A DNA stretch of 43,789 nucleotides from Pseudomonas lopnurensis (lineage in GTDB: Bacteria; Pseudomonadota; Gammaproteobacteria; Pseudomonadales; Pseudomonadaceae), in the NCBI RefSeq assembly GCF_015070855.1, contig NZ_JADDIX010000040.1, positions 44,100 to 87,888 on the forward strand. Reading direction: 5' to 3'. Positions within the stretch are counted from its first letter, which is position 1. Each line of letters begins with the position of its first letter. Of the stretch, positions 26,694 to 34,847 are shown in pieces. The notes beneath the pieces were generated by a model, which did no database searches, was not told where the DNA came from, and was given only the letters and a program-made list of their open reading frames with translations. Both the position numbers and the translations under genes were made by a program.

Positions 26694-27578
26694 ATGATCC
26701 GCGAACTCAGGACCCTCATAGCCGTTGCGCGCGAAGGTACGTTCGCTGCCGCGGGCGCCAGGATCGGCCTCACTCAGGCGGCGGTCAGCGCGCAGATGCA
26801 AAGGCTGGAGGCGGAGCTTGGCTTCGAACTGTTCGACCGCCGGGGCCGCAACGCGCACCTGAATGCAATGGGGCAGCAGACCCTGCTGCAGGCGCAGGAG
26901 CTGGTCCGGCTGTACAACAACCTCGGCTCCGCGAGCACGGGACATGCGCCGATGGTACGGGTGAACATCGGTGCGATCGCCTCCATCCAGCGCGCCCTGC
27001 TTCCCGATGCACTGGCGCGGTTCCACCGGCAGCGCCCCGGCTGCAGGACGCGGGTACTGCCCGGCCTGTCGATGGAACTGCTCAATCTGGTAGATGCCGG
27101 CGAGATCGATATCGCTGCGATCATTCGCCCGCCGTTCGAGCTGCAGAGCGACCTGCGCTGGACCACCCTGGCGCGAGAGCCCTATCGGCTGCTCGTTCCC
27201 AAGGCGCTACCGGGGGACGACTGGCGCGAGCTGCTCGCCTCGCAGCCCTTCATCCGCTATGACAGATCGTCCTTCGGTGGCCGCCAGGTAGACCGTTTCC
27301 TGCGGCAGATGCACTTCACCCTGGACGAGGTCTGCGAACTGGACGAACTGGAGGCCATCGTCAAGCTGGTAGGAAATGGCCTGGGCGTTGCCCTGGTGCC
27401 GGAAACCGCACCTGGCAAGCGCTGGCCGGCCCCGGTGCGGGCCATTGATCTCGATGAGCATACCTTCCACCGCGATGTGGGCCTGGTGCACCGCTCCAGG
27501 CAAAGCCTGAGCGAACCGGCCCGGCTTCTGGCGCAACTGATCATCGATCGGGCCCGCAGCCAGCGCCGCGCAGCCTAG
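26694..27578 (+). CDS. LysR-family transcriptional regulator
   Basis: A 294-residue LysR regulator. The winged helix-turn-helix lies in residues 1-60 (FAAAGARIGLTQAAVSAQMQRLEAELGFELFDRRGR, about 17-51 as a landmark). The periplasmic-binding-like effector domain runs from about 88 (RVNIGAIASIQRALLPDAL). The helix-turn-helix is standard. The effector is not recognisable. It is divergent from the VOC gene, the classic arrangement of a LysR regulator and its target, so it probably controls that gene and itself. Confidence 0.92.
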   Translation: MIRELRTLIAVAREGTFAAAGARIGLTQAAVSAQMQRLEAELGFELFDRRGRNAHLNAMGQQTLLQAQELVRLYNNLGSASTGHAPMVRVNIGAIASIQRALLPDALARFHRQRPGCRTRVLPGLSMELLNLVDAGEIDIAAIIRPPFELQSDLRWTTLAREPYRLLVPKALPGDDWRELLASQPFIRYDRSSFGGRQVDRFLRQMHFTLDEVCELDELEAIVKLVGNGLGVALVPETAPGKRWPAPVRAIDLDEHTFHRDVGLVHRSRQSLSEPARLLAQLIIDRARSQRRAA

Positions 27579-27641
27579 CTTACCGACGTCACCGAAGGAT
27601 CTGGACGATACGAGCCCTTGCGCCGCGCCTGAACCGTACGC

Positions 27642-27884
27642 TTATTTTTTTCCTGTCCGGGCGTTCATCGCTTCCTGCCGTTTCCTTAGAACGGCCAAAG
27701 CAGCCTGTCTTTCCTCCTCCCTGGCGCCGAAGATTCCATCATCCTTCACGATCCTTACCAGTTCGGCATTTTCCTTGGTTTCGTAATTGGAGCGTAGTTC
27801 GTCTCGACGAATCCGGCTCCTGTTGAAGCTGGTTTTTGCTTTCGCCAGGTGAATGCAGATGCCTTTGAAAAAACGAGCACTCAT
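27642..27884 (-). CDS. Unknown 80-residue basic protein
   Basis: A small protein, rich in Lys, Arg and Glu, with a probable long helix from about 20 to 75 (RSRIRRDELRSNYETKENAEL..). It has no signal peptide and no family that I recognise. The ATG at 27884 follows GGGGGTGAC. Base composition is lower in GC than the flanking genes, and it begins a short accessory patch that also holds an Xre regulator. Coding potential is plausible but unproven. Confidence 0.5.
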   Translation of the reverse strand: MSARFFKGICIHLAKAKTSFNRSRIRRDELRSNYETKENAELVRIVKDDGIFGAREEERQAALAVLRKRQEAMNARTGKK

Positions 27885-28230
27885 GTCGTCACCCCCAACA
27901 ACATAATTATGGACGCAGCCTTTTGCTTTATTGCTTCTATTACATGAGTCATATGCTTACTTCCAAGCCATGCTACGTTCCAGCCAGCGACGCCTGAACT
28001 CGCCCATGGTGTTGTTCCCCATCCCATACGGCTTGGCGCAGTCTATTGGGTTAATGGGCGCAGGAACCTCTTCTGGATTGGCAGCTTCCACCGTCGCCTA
28101 TGCCGACCATTCGGCAGGCCCAGGCAGAACTATACCGGATATATCTAGTCAAAACATGGCTAGTAGCCATCTTTTGACCTTCATGGGGAGGGGAGTCAGA
28201 TGCAAGTATCTGATTTTTCGGGGCTTTCCT
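27885..28230. other. Lower-GC spacer before the Xre gene
   Basis: 346 bp with mixed composition and no convincing gene, although the Xre frame stays open upstream to 27931. It holds candidate -10 elements (TATACC and TATATC, about 28120-28145) directly before a 31-bp palindrome. Confidence 0.5.
28148..28178. promoter_or_regulatory. 31-bp near-perfect palindrome, probable Xre operator
   Basis: The arms are GTCAAAA-C-ATGGCTA and TAGCCAT-C-TTTTGAC around a central G. All 14 arm bases pair and only the two C positions fail. It lies 52 bp before the Xre start at 28231 and just after AT-rich promoter-like bases, as expected of an autoregulatory operator. Confidence 0.6.
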
Positions 28231-28602
28231 ATGAGTCAGAATGCCACCAAAACCCTCGGCAAACGGATCAAGTCCCTTAGACTGGCCAAGGAATGGACGC
28301 AAGCAGACCTCGCCGAGGCTCTAGGCTGCGAGCCCATGACCATCAGCCGCTACGAGCGCGGCAGCTACGCCCCCGGTATCGAAGCCCTGGAAGAGATGGC
28401 CCGGGCTCTGGGCTGTTCGATGGAGTCGTTCTTCGTCACCGCTCCGCCGCCAGCGGCATCCTCGCAACCGGAGCCCAGCAGCGAAGAATTGCGGCACAGT
28501 CTTTGCGACATGGCCTATCAGACCGATGACATTAACGCCTTGAAGGAAATCGTCGCCTCGGCCAAGAAAATTCTGGCCCGGCATAAAAAACACCTTCCCT
28601 AA
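28231..28602 (+). CDS. Xre-family helix-turn-helix regulator
   Basis: A 123-residue DNA-binding protein. The HTH_3 domain spans about 8-65 (LGKRIKSLRLAKEWTQADLAEALGCEPMTISRYERG as a landmark). A Pro/Ser-rich linker and a C-terminal helical segment, perhaps for dimerisation (DDINALKEIVASAKKILARHKK), follow. The start at 28231 (MSQNATKTLGKR) fits the domain boundary; the reading frame is open further upstream but that part is unlike a protein. A strong palindrome precedes it. No phage or toxin gene is adjacent, so its target is unknown. Confidence 0.82.
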   Translation: MSQNATKTLGKRIKSLRLAKEWTQADLAEALGCEPMTISRYERGSYAPGIEALEEMARALGCSMESFFVTAPPPAASSQPEPSSEELRHSLCDMAYQTDDINALKEIVASAKKILARHKKHLP

Positions 28603-28798
28603 AGGGTCGCCCGTTCGGCGACACTCTATCGCGATAAACAATTGGCGCGCCCTGAAGCGGAAACGTGGAATAGCGATTTTTCCTGACGGATTACCTCAGG
28701 TAGTTCCACCGTTCAAACCCTGCGATATCCATTTTGCCATCACGTACCAACACTGCAGCCTTGGTGTTGCTTTCCAATAAAATTCTTCTGGAGGAACC

Positions 28799-28828
28799 AT
28801 GCTGCCGGAACAGTGGTTATTGCTATAA
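28799..28828 (+). other. Nine-codon mini-ORF behind a perfect Shine-Dalgarno
   Basis: TGGAGGAACC precedes ATG CTG CCG GAA CAG TGG TTA TTG CTA TAA (MLPEQWLLL). It may be a leader peptide for the next gene, the start of a decayed gene, or chance. Confidence 0.25.
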
Positions 28829-28882
28829 CTGTCACGGCATCGACCCGGTGCACCCCGGCAGCTGCCCAGCTCGGATAATCCC

Positions 28883-29308
28883 ATGAATGATCCGCATGAT
28901 CTGCAACGCTTCGTCGAGGCTCAGCGCTCGACCTACGAGCAGTGCCTTGAAGAACTACGGAATGGTCGCAAGCATACCCACTGGATGTGGTTCGTATTTC
29001 CCCAGTTGAGCGGCCTTGGGCATAGCGCCATGGCGCGCCGCTACGCCATTTCAGGCCGGAGCGAGGCGCTTGCCTATCTGCAGCATCCGCTTCTCGGCCC
29101 ACGCCTCGAGGCCTGTACCCAGGCGATGCTGGACCATCGCGGGGAAAGCGCACGCCGCATTCTCGGAACCCCGGACGATCTTAAATTTCGTTCCTGCATG
29201 ACGCTGTTCGCTCGAGTCGCGCCAGAACCGGCACTCTTCAACGAAGCGCTGCAGGCATTCTTCGACGGACAACCGGACCCGGCGAGCCTTGCGCGTCTGG
29301 ACAACTGA
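28883..29308 (+). CDS. DUF1810 family protein
   Basis: A 141-residue soluble protein of the DUF1810 family. It is recognised by DLQRFVEAQRSTYEQCLEELRNGRKHTHWMWFVFPQL at the N-terminus (landmark, residues 6-42) and by the GTPDDLKFRSCMTLF block. The family is widespread; its function is not established. The ATG has no strong ribosome site. The gene is alone and in normal-GC DNA, marking the end of the accessory patch. Confidence 0.88.
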   Translation: MNDPHDLQRFVEAQRSTYEQCLEELRNGRKHTHWMWFVFPQLSGLGHSAMARRYAISGRSEALAYLQHPLLGPRLEACTQAMLDHRGESARRILGTPDDLKFRSCMTLFARVAPEPALFNEALQAFFDGQPDPASLARLDN

Positions 29309-29353
29309 CGCCGCGGGCGCGGGCAACCTCGCACACCCGCGGCCCCACTTCGC

Positions 29354-29869
29354 TCAGGGCTGCCCAGCCGCTCCCCCCGTAGGACCACCGGTCGCCGCGC
29401 CGCCGTCAGGAGATGCCGCTGCGCCGTTACCGTTGTTTGTTCCGATTCCACCCGGCGAGGCACCGCTGCCGGGGCTGACGTTTCCATTGGCACCACCCGG
29501 GACGGTCGGTGCCGGAGCCGTTGTTCCCGGCACCGGGCTGACGCCGGGGCCGTTGGTCGGCTGCCTGGTACCTTCCGGGGTATCGGGCAAAGGAGCGCCC
29601 GCCGGCGGGTTGGCGTTACCGGGCGCACTGGGGCGCCGATTGATCGCGTCGCTCTGCACCCCACCCCGGTTGATATCGGTGGCATCGCCCCGCGGCGCAC
29701 CCGGTTCGCGAATGCGGTTGATATCCCGGCCTGTCTGCTGGCGATTCTCCTCCATATCGGCGCCCATCCGGTCACGCTCCTGTTGCAGGGTCATGTCCTC
29801 TTCCTGCGCCAGCGCGCCGACCGACAAGGCTGAAAGCAGCAGAAAAAGCGGTAGCTTGTGCTTGTTCAT
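29354..29869 (-). CDS. Secreted Pro/Gly-rich low-complexity protein
   Basis: A 171-residue exported protein. The signal peptide MNKHKLPLFLLLSALSVGALA ends at about residue 21 (before QEED). A charged, Arg/Gln-rich helical stretch (22-60) precedes a C-terminal half made almost only of Pro, Gly, Ala, Asn, Thr and Ser, probably disordered. GGAG nine bases before the ATG at 29869 fixes the start. I recognise no family. The length of the low-complexity tail is likely variable between strains. Confidence 0.7.
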   Translation of the reverse strand: MNKHKLPLFLLLSALSVGALAQEEDMTLQQERDRMGADMEENRQQTGRDINRIREPGAPRGDATDINRGGVQSDAINRRPSAPGNANPPAGAPLPDTPEGTRQPTNGPGVSPVPGTTAPAPTVPGGANGNVSPGSGASPGGIGTNNGNGAAASPDGGAATGGPTGGAAGQP

Positions 29870-30094
29870 GGGCCATCTCCGAATGTTATTCACCCAATGA
29901 AGACAACCGAATGGGCTCGGCAGCTCCATTGTGGCGGCAGCAATCTGGTGTAGAACTTGCTTGGTTCGTTAGCGGCGGGCGAGTGCCTGGCGCATCTCGT
30001 TTCCGAGCCATGGCTGCAGAAGATCGAGCCGGCGTACCGCCCCGCCCGTTCGATCACGTGACAAATCCACGGCGAACAAGAAAAAGGCCACGTC

Positions 30095-30190
30095 ATGTTC
30101 AAGCAGAAGAAGTTCCGGCAGGCCACATTGATCGTCATCGCCACCGCGCTGATCCTGATCCTGCCCAACCTGTCCCGTATATTCAGTTGA
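30095..30190 (+). CDS. 31-residue single-span membrane microprotein
   Basis: MFKQKKFRQATLIV begins a tiny protein with a basic N-terminus (Lys3, Lys5, Lys6, Arg8), one hydrophobic span (about 10-25, ATLIVIATALILILP) and a short NLSRIFS tail. AAAAAGG lies nine bases before the ATG. A basic head followed by a single membrane helix fits an N-in small membrane protein. It precedes the rhodanese gene by 34 bp and may share its transcript. Its function is unknown. Confidence 0.6.
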   Translation: MFKQKKFRQATLIVIATALILILPNLSRIFS

Positions 30191-30224
30191 GCGCCGCGTC
30201 CCGGCGCCGCTGCGAGGATCCCCC

Positions 30225-30581
30225 ATGCGCATGCCCATCCTCATCGCACTGCTCGCCTCGAGTTTCGGCGCCACGGCAGGCGATATCGACCGGAGCGCGG
30301 CACTGCAAGCGCTGCAGCAAGCGGACACCGTGCTGATCGACGTGCGGACCGCGCAAGAGTTCGCGGAAGGAGCCCTGCCGGGCGCCAAGCGCATCGAGAC
30401 CGAGCAGCTCCGACAACACATCGGCAACCTCGCCCCCGACAAGAACACCCCGATAGTGCTCTATTGCCGTAGCGGTCGGCGCTCGTCCGCGGCCCAGGAT
30501 GTCCTGCAGGCGCTCGGCTACCGCCAGGTCGTCAACGCCGGCGGCTATGCGCAGCTCAGCTCGGCGCTGCGCCAGAACTGA
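30225..30581 (+). CDS. Rhodanese-domain protein, probably exported
   Basis: A 118-residue single-domain rhodanese (PspE/GlpE type). The active loop CRSGRRSS starts at Cys81, preceded by VLYCRSG, and IDVRTAQEF is the conserved N-terminal block. The first ~18 residues (MRMPILIALLASSFGATA) look like a signal peptide, so it probably acts in the periplasm as a sulfurtransferase. GAGG seven bases before the ATG fixes the start. Confidence 0.88.
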   Translation: MRMPILIALLASSFGATAGDIDRSAALQALQQADTVLIDVRTAQEFAEGALPGAKRIETEQLRQHIGNLAPDKNTPIVLYCRSGRRSSAAQDVLQALGYRQVVNAGGYAQLSSALRQN

Positions 30582-30723
30582 CCGTGCGGCGCGTCATCAT
30601 TGCTCGCTTCAGGCGTGCCAGGCCTTCCCCAACGCCTCCGTTTCGGGAACTTCTGAGCGGTGCGGACCACTGAAAAGCGTGGTCTCCACCGATTCAGACA
30701 CCCCTGCCGGAGGATTCGAATAG

Positions 30724-31857
30724 ATGAACTGGGACGCCCTGCTCGACGAAACACTCTGGATCAACATAGCGATAGTGGTGGGCATCACCCTCGTCAGCTA
30801 TCTGGTCCTGCGCGCCATTCTGGGCATCGTCACAAGGCGTCTGAGCAAGCTCGCCACGCACTCCAAGACCCACTTTCTCGGTATCGCCGCCGAACTGCTC
30901 GCACGCACCAGCCACCTGCTGATCCTGGCCTTCTCGCTGCTCATCGCCCTCAAGACGGTGGAGCTGCCGGCGCGCTGGGAATCCACCATGTCCCATGGCT
31001 GGTTCATCGCCCTGGCATTCCAGCTCGCGCTGTGGATGGACACCGGCGTACGCCTGTGGATGGAAAGCCTGAACCGCGACGGCAAGGCGCGCAATCCGGT
31101 CACCACCACCATCATCGGCATCATGATCCGCATCGTCGTCTGGACCATGATGCTGCTGTCGATCCTCGCCAACCTGGGCGTGGACATCACCGCCATGGTC
31201 GCCAGCCTCGGTGTCGGCGGTATCGCCATCGCGCTGGCCGTGCAGACGCTGCTCAGCGACGTATTCGCCTCGCTCTCGATCGGCGTCGACAAGCCCTTCG
31301 AGATCGGTGACTTCGTGGTATTCGGCGAAGTCGCCGGCACCATCGAGCACATCGGCCTGAAGACCACGCGCATTCGCGCCCTCAGCGGCGAGCAGGTGGT
31401 CGTCGCCAACGCCGACCTGCTGCGGCAGATCGTGCACAACTACAAGCGCATGGCGACCCGGCGGATCGTCTTCAAGTTCGGCATCGCCTACCACACCCCG
31501 ACCGAGAAGGTGAAAGCCGTCGCGGCGCTGGTGAAGCGGATCATCGAGGGTATCGAGATCGCCAGGTTCGACCGCGCGCACTTCCTCGCCTTCGACGACA
31601 GCCAGCTGACCTTCGAGGTCGTCTACATCATGCAGGTCTCGGACTACAACCAGTACATGGACACCCAGCAGGAGATCAACCTGGCCCTGCTCGAAGGCGT
31701 CCGCGAGCTGGACGTGCAGTTCGCCTTCCCGGTCCGCCGCGTGGAATTCATCGGCGGCAGCTTCCCGGAAGTCACCGTGGCCGGATTGCCCCAGGAGACC
31801 CCCGACCAGGGTGCATCGCCCCCCCAGCCGCCTCGTGATGCCCAACCGACGGCATGA
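30724..31857 (+). CDS. MscS-family mechanosensitive channel
   Basis: A 377-residue membrane channel. Membrane segments lie at about 13-35, 57-78, 92-108 and 128-150, followed by the pore helix and hinge (VASLGVGGIAIALAVQTLLSDVFASL, about 159-184 as a landmark). The beta domain (PFEIGDFVVFGEVAGTIEHIGLKTT) and a C-terminal alpha/beta domain complete the MscS core. It opens under membrane tension to release solutes. GGAGG precedes the ATG by 10 bases. It is larger than E. coli MscS (~286) through the extra N-terminal spans. Confidence 0.92.
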   Translation: MNWDALLDETLWINIAIVVGITLVSYLVLRAILGIVTRRLSKLATHSKTHFLGIAAELLARTSHLLILAFSLLIALKTVELPARWESTMSHGWFIALAFQLALWMDTGVRLWMESLNRDGKARNPVTTTIIGIMIRIVVWTMMLLSILANLGVDITAMVASLGVGGIAIALAVQTLLSDVFASLSIGVDKPFEIGDFVVFGEVAGTIEHIGLKTTRIRALSGEQVVVANADLLRQIVHNYKRMATRRIVFKFGIAYHTPTEKVKAVAALVKRIIEGIEIARFDRAHFLAFDDSQLTFEVVYIMQVSDYNQYMDTQQEINLALLEGVRELDVQFAFPVRRVEFIGGSFPEVTVAGLPQETPDQGASPPQPPRDAQPTA

Positions 31858-31968
31858 GCCGCCCCGTTGCGAAGGGCCCCCGGCGGCGGCAACGGGTCGC
31901 TCCGTCGCTCCGGCGGCCAGGGCCTATGCTGAAGGGGTAAGACATCGGCCCCACAAGGAAAAACCCAA

Positions 31969-34416
31969 ATGACGCTGCTCTGGTTGCTGGTTCTGCTGCT
32001 CGGCATCGCACTGATCGCTCATCTGCGCGTCCCGCCGATTCCCGCGCTGGCCATCGTCGCCGCCTACCTGATCCTCATGACCGCCACCGAAGAAACGCCC
32101 GGCTGGCTGATGCTCGTGCTCTGGCTCGTGCTGATCGCGGTCGCCGTGCCGCTATTGGCCGACGATCTTCGCCGCAAGTATTTCAGCGGCCCGATGTTCG
32201 ACTGGTTCAAGAAGGTACTGCCGCCGATTTCCGCCACCGAGCGCGACGCCATCGAGGCCGGCAGCGTCTGGTGGGACGGCGAACTGTTCAGCGGCCGGCC
32301 GCGCTGGGACACCCTGCTCGGCTACCCGCCGGCGCGACTGACCGACGAGGAGCAGGCCTTTCTCGACGGCCCGACCGAAACGCTCTGCGCCATGGTCGAC
32401 GAGTGGGACATCGCGCAGCGCATGGACCTGCCGCCGGCCGCCTGGGACTACATCAAGGCCGAGGGCTTCTTCGCCCTGATCATTCCCAAGGAATACGGCG
32501 GCAAGGGCTTCTCGGCCTACGCCCATTCGCAGATCGTGATGAAGCTGGCCACCCGCAGCGGCGACCTGGCCAGTACCGTGATGGTGCCCAACTCGCTCGG
32601 CCCGGCGGAGTTGCTGCTGCACTACGGCACCGACGAACAGCGCAGCCACTACCTGCCGCGCCTGGCCGATGGGACGGACATCCCCTGCTTCGCCCTCACC
32701 GGCCCCTACGCCGGCTCCGATGCTGGCGCGATGAACGACAGCGGCGTGATCTGCAAGGGCCCGTGGCAGGGCGAGGACGTGCTCGGCCTGCGCCTGAACT
32801 GGGAAAAGCGCTACATCACCCTCGGCCCGGTCGCCACCCTGCTGGGTGTCGCCTTCAAGACCTACGATCCGCAGCACCTGCTCGGCGACGAGGAAGAACT
32901 CGGCATCAGCCTGGCGCTGATCCCCACCGACACCGCCGGCGTCGCCATCGGCCGTCGCCACCTGCCGCTGGGCGCGGCGTTCATGAACGGGCCGAACTGG
33001 GGCAAGGACGTCTTCGTCCCGCTGGAGGCCATCATCGGCGGCCGTGAGATGATCGGCAAAGGCTGGATGATGCTGATGAACTGCCTCTCGGTCGGCCGCT
33101 CCATCTCGCTGCCGGCCACCGGCACCAGCGTGGCCAAGGTCTGCAGCTACGCCTGCGGCCGCTATGCGCAGATCCGCGAACAGTTCAACGTGCCGCTGGC
33201 CGCCTTCGAAGGCATCCAGGAGCCGCTGGCGCGCATCGGCGGCAATGCCTGGCTGATGGATGCGGCGCGTACGCTCACGGCCAAGGCGGTCGACCTGGGC
33301 GAGAAACCTTCGGTGCTTTCGGCCATCCTCAAGTACCACCTCACCGAACGCGGCCGCGCCTGCGTCACCGACGCCATGGATATCCACGGCGGCAAGGGCA
33401 TCATCATGGGGCCGAACAACTACCTGGGCCGCCTGTGGGCGTCGGCGCCGATCTCCATCACCGTGGAAGGCGCCAACATCCTCTCGCGCAACCTGATGAT
33501 CTTCGGCCAGGGCGCGATCCGCTGCCATCCGTTCGTGCTGCGGGAAATGGAACTGGTCCATGAGCCCGATAGTGAAGCGGCCGTGGCGAAGTTCGACAGC
33601 CTGCTGATGCAGCACCTCGGCTTCGCCGTCGGCAACACCGCGAGCACCCTGCTGCTGGGCCTGAGCTTCGGCTGGATGGGCAGGGTGCCGGGCACCGCCC
33701 TCACCCGCCCCTACTTCCGCGCGCTGAACCGCATCGCCGCGGCCTTCGCCATGCTCGCCGACCTGTCGATGATGCTGCTGGGTGGCGAACTCAAGCGCCG
33801 CGAACGCCTGTCCGCGCGCCTGGGCGACGTGCTCAGCCACCTGTATCTCGCCTCCGCGGCACTCAAGCGGTTCCATGACCTCGGCCAGCCCGCCGAGCAG
33901 GAACCGCTGCTGCGCTGGGCCCTGGAAGATTGCCTGGCCAGAGCGGAAGAAGCGCTGAAGAACGTGCTCGCCAACTTCCCCAATCGTGCCCTGGGCTGTG
34001 TGCTGCACGCGCTGGTATTCCCCTTCGGTGCCCGCCACCAGGGACCGTCCGACCAGCTGGATGCCGAAGTCGCGGCCCTGCTCGGCCGTCCCGAAGGCGA
34101 TCCGGCGCTGGAATGCATTCTCGACGGCATGTACCGCCCGCAGGACCCGCAACAGCCGCTCGGCGCACTGAAACATGCCTTCGAGGTGCTGGCCGCCAGC
34201 CAGGACGCCGCGAAGAAGCTGGGCAAGGCGCTGAAAGCGGGCACCATCGGGCCGCAGGCCGGCGGCCACCCGATCGCTGCGGCGCTGGCCGCCGGGATCA
34301 TCGACGAAGCCGAGGCGCAACGCTTGCAGACAGCCGAAGAGGCGCGCCGCAAGGTCATCGACGTGGACGACTTCGCCAAGGAGGAACTGGAGCCGCAGGA
34401 CGGGAAGATACGTTGA
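31969..34416 (+). CDS. fadE: Acyl-CoA dehydrogenase FadE
   Basis: An 815-residue flavoprotein of the long FadE type, catalysing the first, alpha-beta dehydrogenation step of fatty-acid beta-oxidation. Two N-terminal membrane segments (about 1-20 and 25-62) anchor it. The acyl-CoA dehydrogenase core follows, with catalytic Glu500 in ITVEGANILSRNL. The C-terminal ~300 residues form the FadE-specific DUF1974 domain. AAGGAA precedes the ATG by nine bases. It stands alone; the downstream space is filled by BIME repeats. Confidence 0.95.
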   Translation: MTLLWLLVLLLGIALIAHLRVPPIPALAIVAAYLILMTATEETPGWLMLVLWLVLIAVAVPLLADDLRRKYFSGPMFDWFKKVLPPISATERDAIEAGSVWWDGELFSGRPRWDTLLGYPPARLTDEEQAFLDGPTETLCAMVDEWDIAQRMDLPPAAWDYIKAEGFFALIIPKEYGGKGFSAYAHSQIVMKLATRSGDLASTVMVPNSLGPAELLLHYGTDEQRSHYLPRLADGTDIPCFALTGPYAGSDAGAMNDSGVICKGPWQGEDVLGLRLNWEKRYITLGPVATLLGVAFKTYDPQHLLGDEEELGISLALIPTDTAGVAIGRRHLPLGAAFMNGPNWGKDVFVPLEAIIGGREMIGKGWMMLMNCLSVGRSISLPATGTSVAKVCSYACGRYAQIREQFNVPLAAFEGIQEPLARIGGNAWLMDAARTLTAKAVDLGEKPSVLSAILKYHLTERGRACVTDAMDIHGGKGIIMGPNNYLGRLWASAPISITVEGANILSRNLMIFGQGAIRCHPFVLREMELVHEPDSEAAVAKFDSLLMQHLGFAVGNTASTLLLGLSFGWMGRVPGTALTRPYFRALNRIAAAFAMLADLSMMLLGGELKRRERLSARLGDVLSHLYLASAALKRFHDLGQPAEQEPLLRWALEDCLARAEEALKNVLANFPNRALGCVLHALVFPFGARHQGPSDQLDAEVAALLGRPEGDPALECILDGMYRPQDPQQPLGALKHAFEVLAASQDAAKKLGKALKAGTIGPQAGGHPIAAALAAGIIDEAEAQRLQTAEEARRKVIDVDDFAKEELEPQDGKIR

Positions 34417-34495
34417 AGCCGCAGATCACCGGGGTGATGACCGCTGCATGCGCCGCATTCCGGACATCGCGCCCATGGTGAACTGAATGGCGTGC

Positions 34496-34727
34496 AGGTT
34501 GGGTTGAGGCGCCCGGCGCCGAAGCCCAACTCACACGAACGTATCGCCTGGCACCACCCTCGTTGGGCTTCGCTACGCTCAACCCAACCTACAGAGCCGA
34601 AACCCGGGCGTAGGTTGGGTTGAGGCGCCCGGCGCCGAAGCCCAACTCACACGAACGTATCGCCTGGCACCACCCTCGTTGGGCTTCGCTACGCTCAACC
34701 CAACCTACAGAGCCGAAACCCGGGCGT
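34496..34727. repeat. Exact 116-bp tandem duplication of a BIME
   Basis: Two copies (34496-34611 and 34612-34727) are identical base for base. Each contains two oppositely oriented REP hairpins, GTTGGGTTGAGGCGCC..CCCAAC and GTTGGGCTTCGC..CAACCCAACC. A third, truncated unit starts at 34728. They fill most of the 431-bp gap between fadE and the histidine-kinase gene, where no gene is seen. Confidence 0.95.
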
Positions 34728-34755
34728 AGGTTGGGTTGAGCCTGCGAAGCCCAAC
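34728..34755. repeat. Partial third REP unit
   Basis: AGGTTGGGTTGAG followed by CCTGCGAAGCCCAAC. It repeats the start of the 116-bp unit, then makes a shorter hairpin (TTGGG..CCCAA), and so looks like the ancestral single REP. Confidence 0.75.
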
Positions 34756-34847
34756 AAACGAATAGGCAGGCCAATATCCGGGCCAACCCAAACTCATCCG
34801 AACCCGAAGCACCAAGCCCGACTCAACCACAACCACCGACGCCTCGC

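Noticed and set aside
28603-28882. Additional gene between Xre and DUF1810
   Set aside because: Only short frames in all directions; the longest antisense one overlaps DUF1810 and has no recognisable protein character.
30598-30723. Riboswitch before the MscS gene
   Set aside because: A short CCAC..GTGG hairpin only, with no conserved riboswitch core.
34496-34755. CRISPR array
   Set aside because: Copies are adjacent with no unique spacers and carry REP hairpins; no cas genes are in the window.
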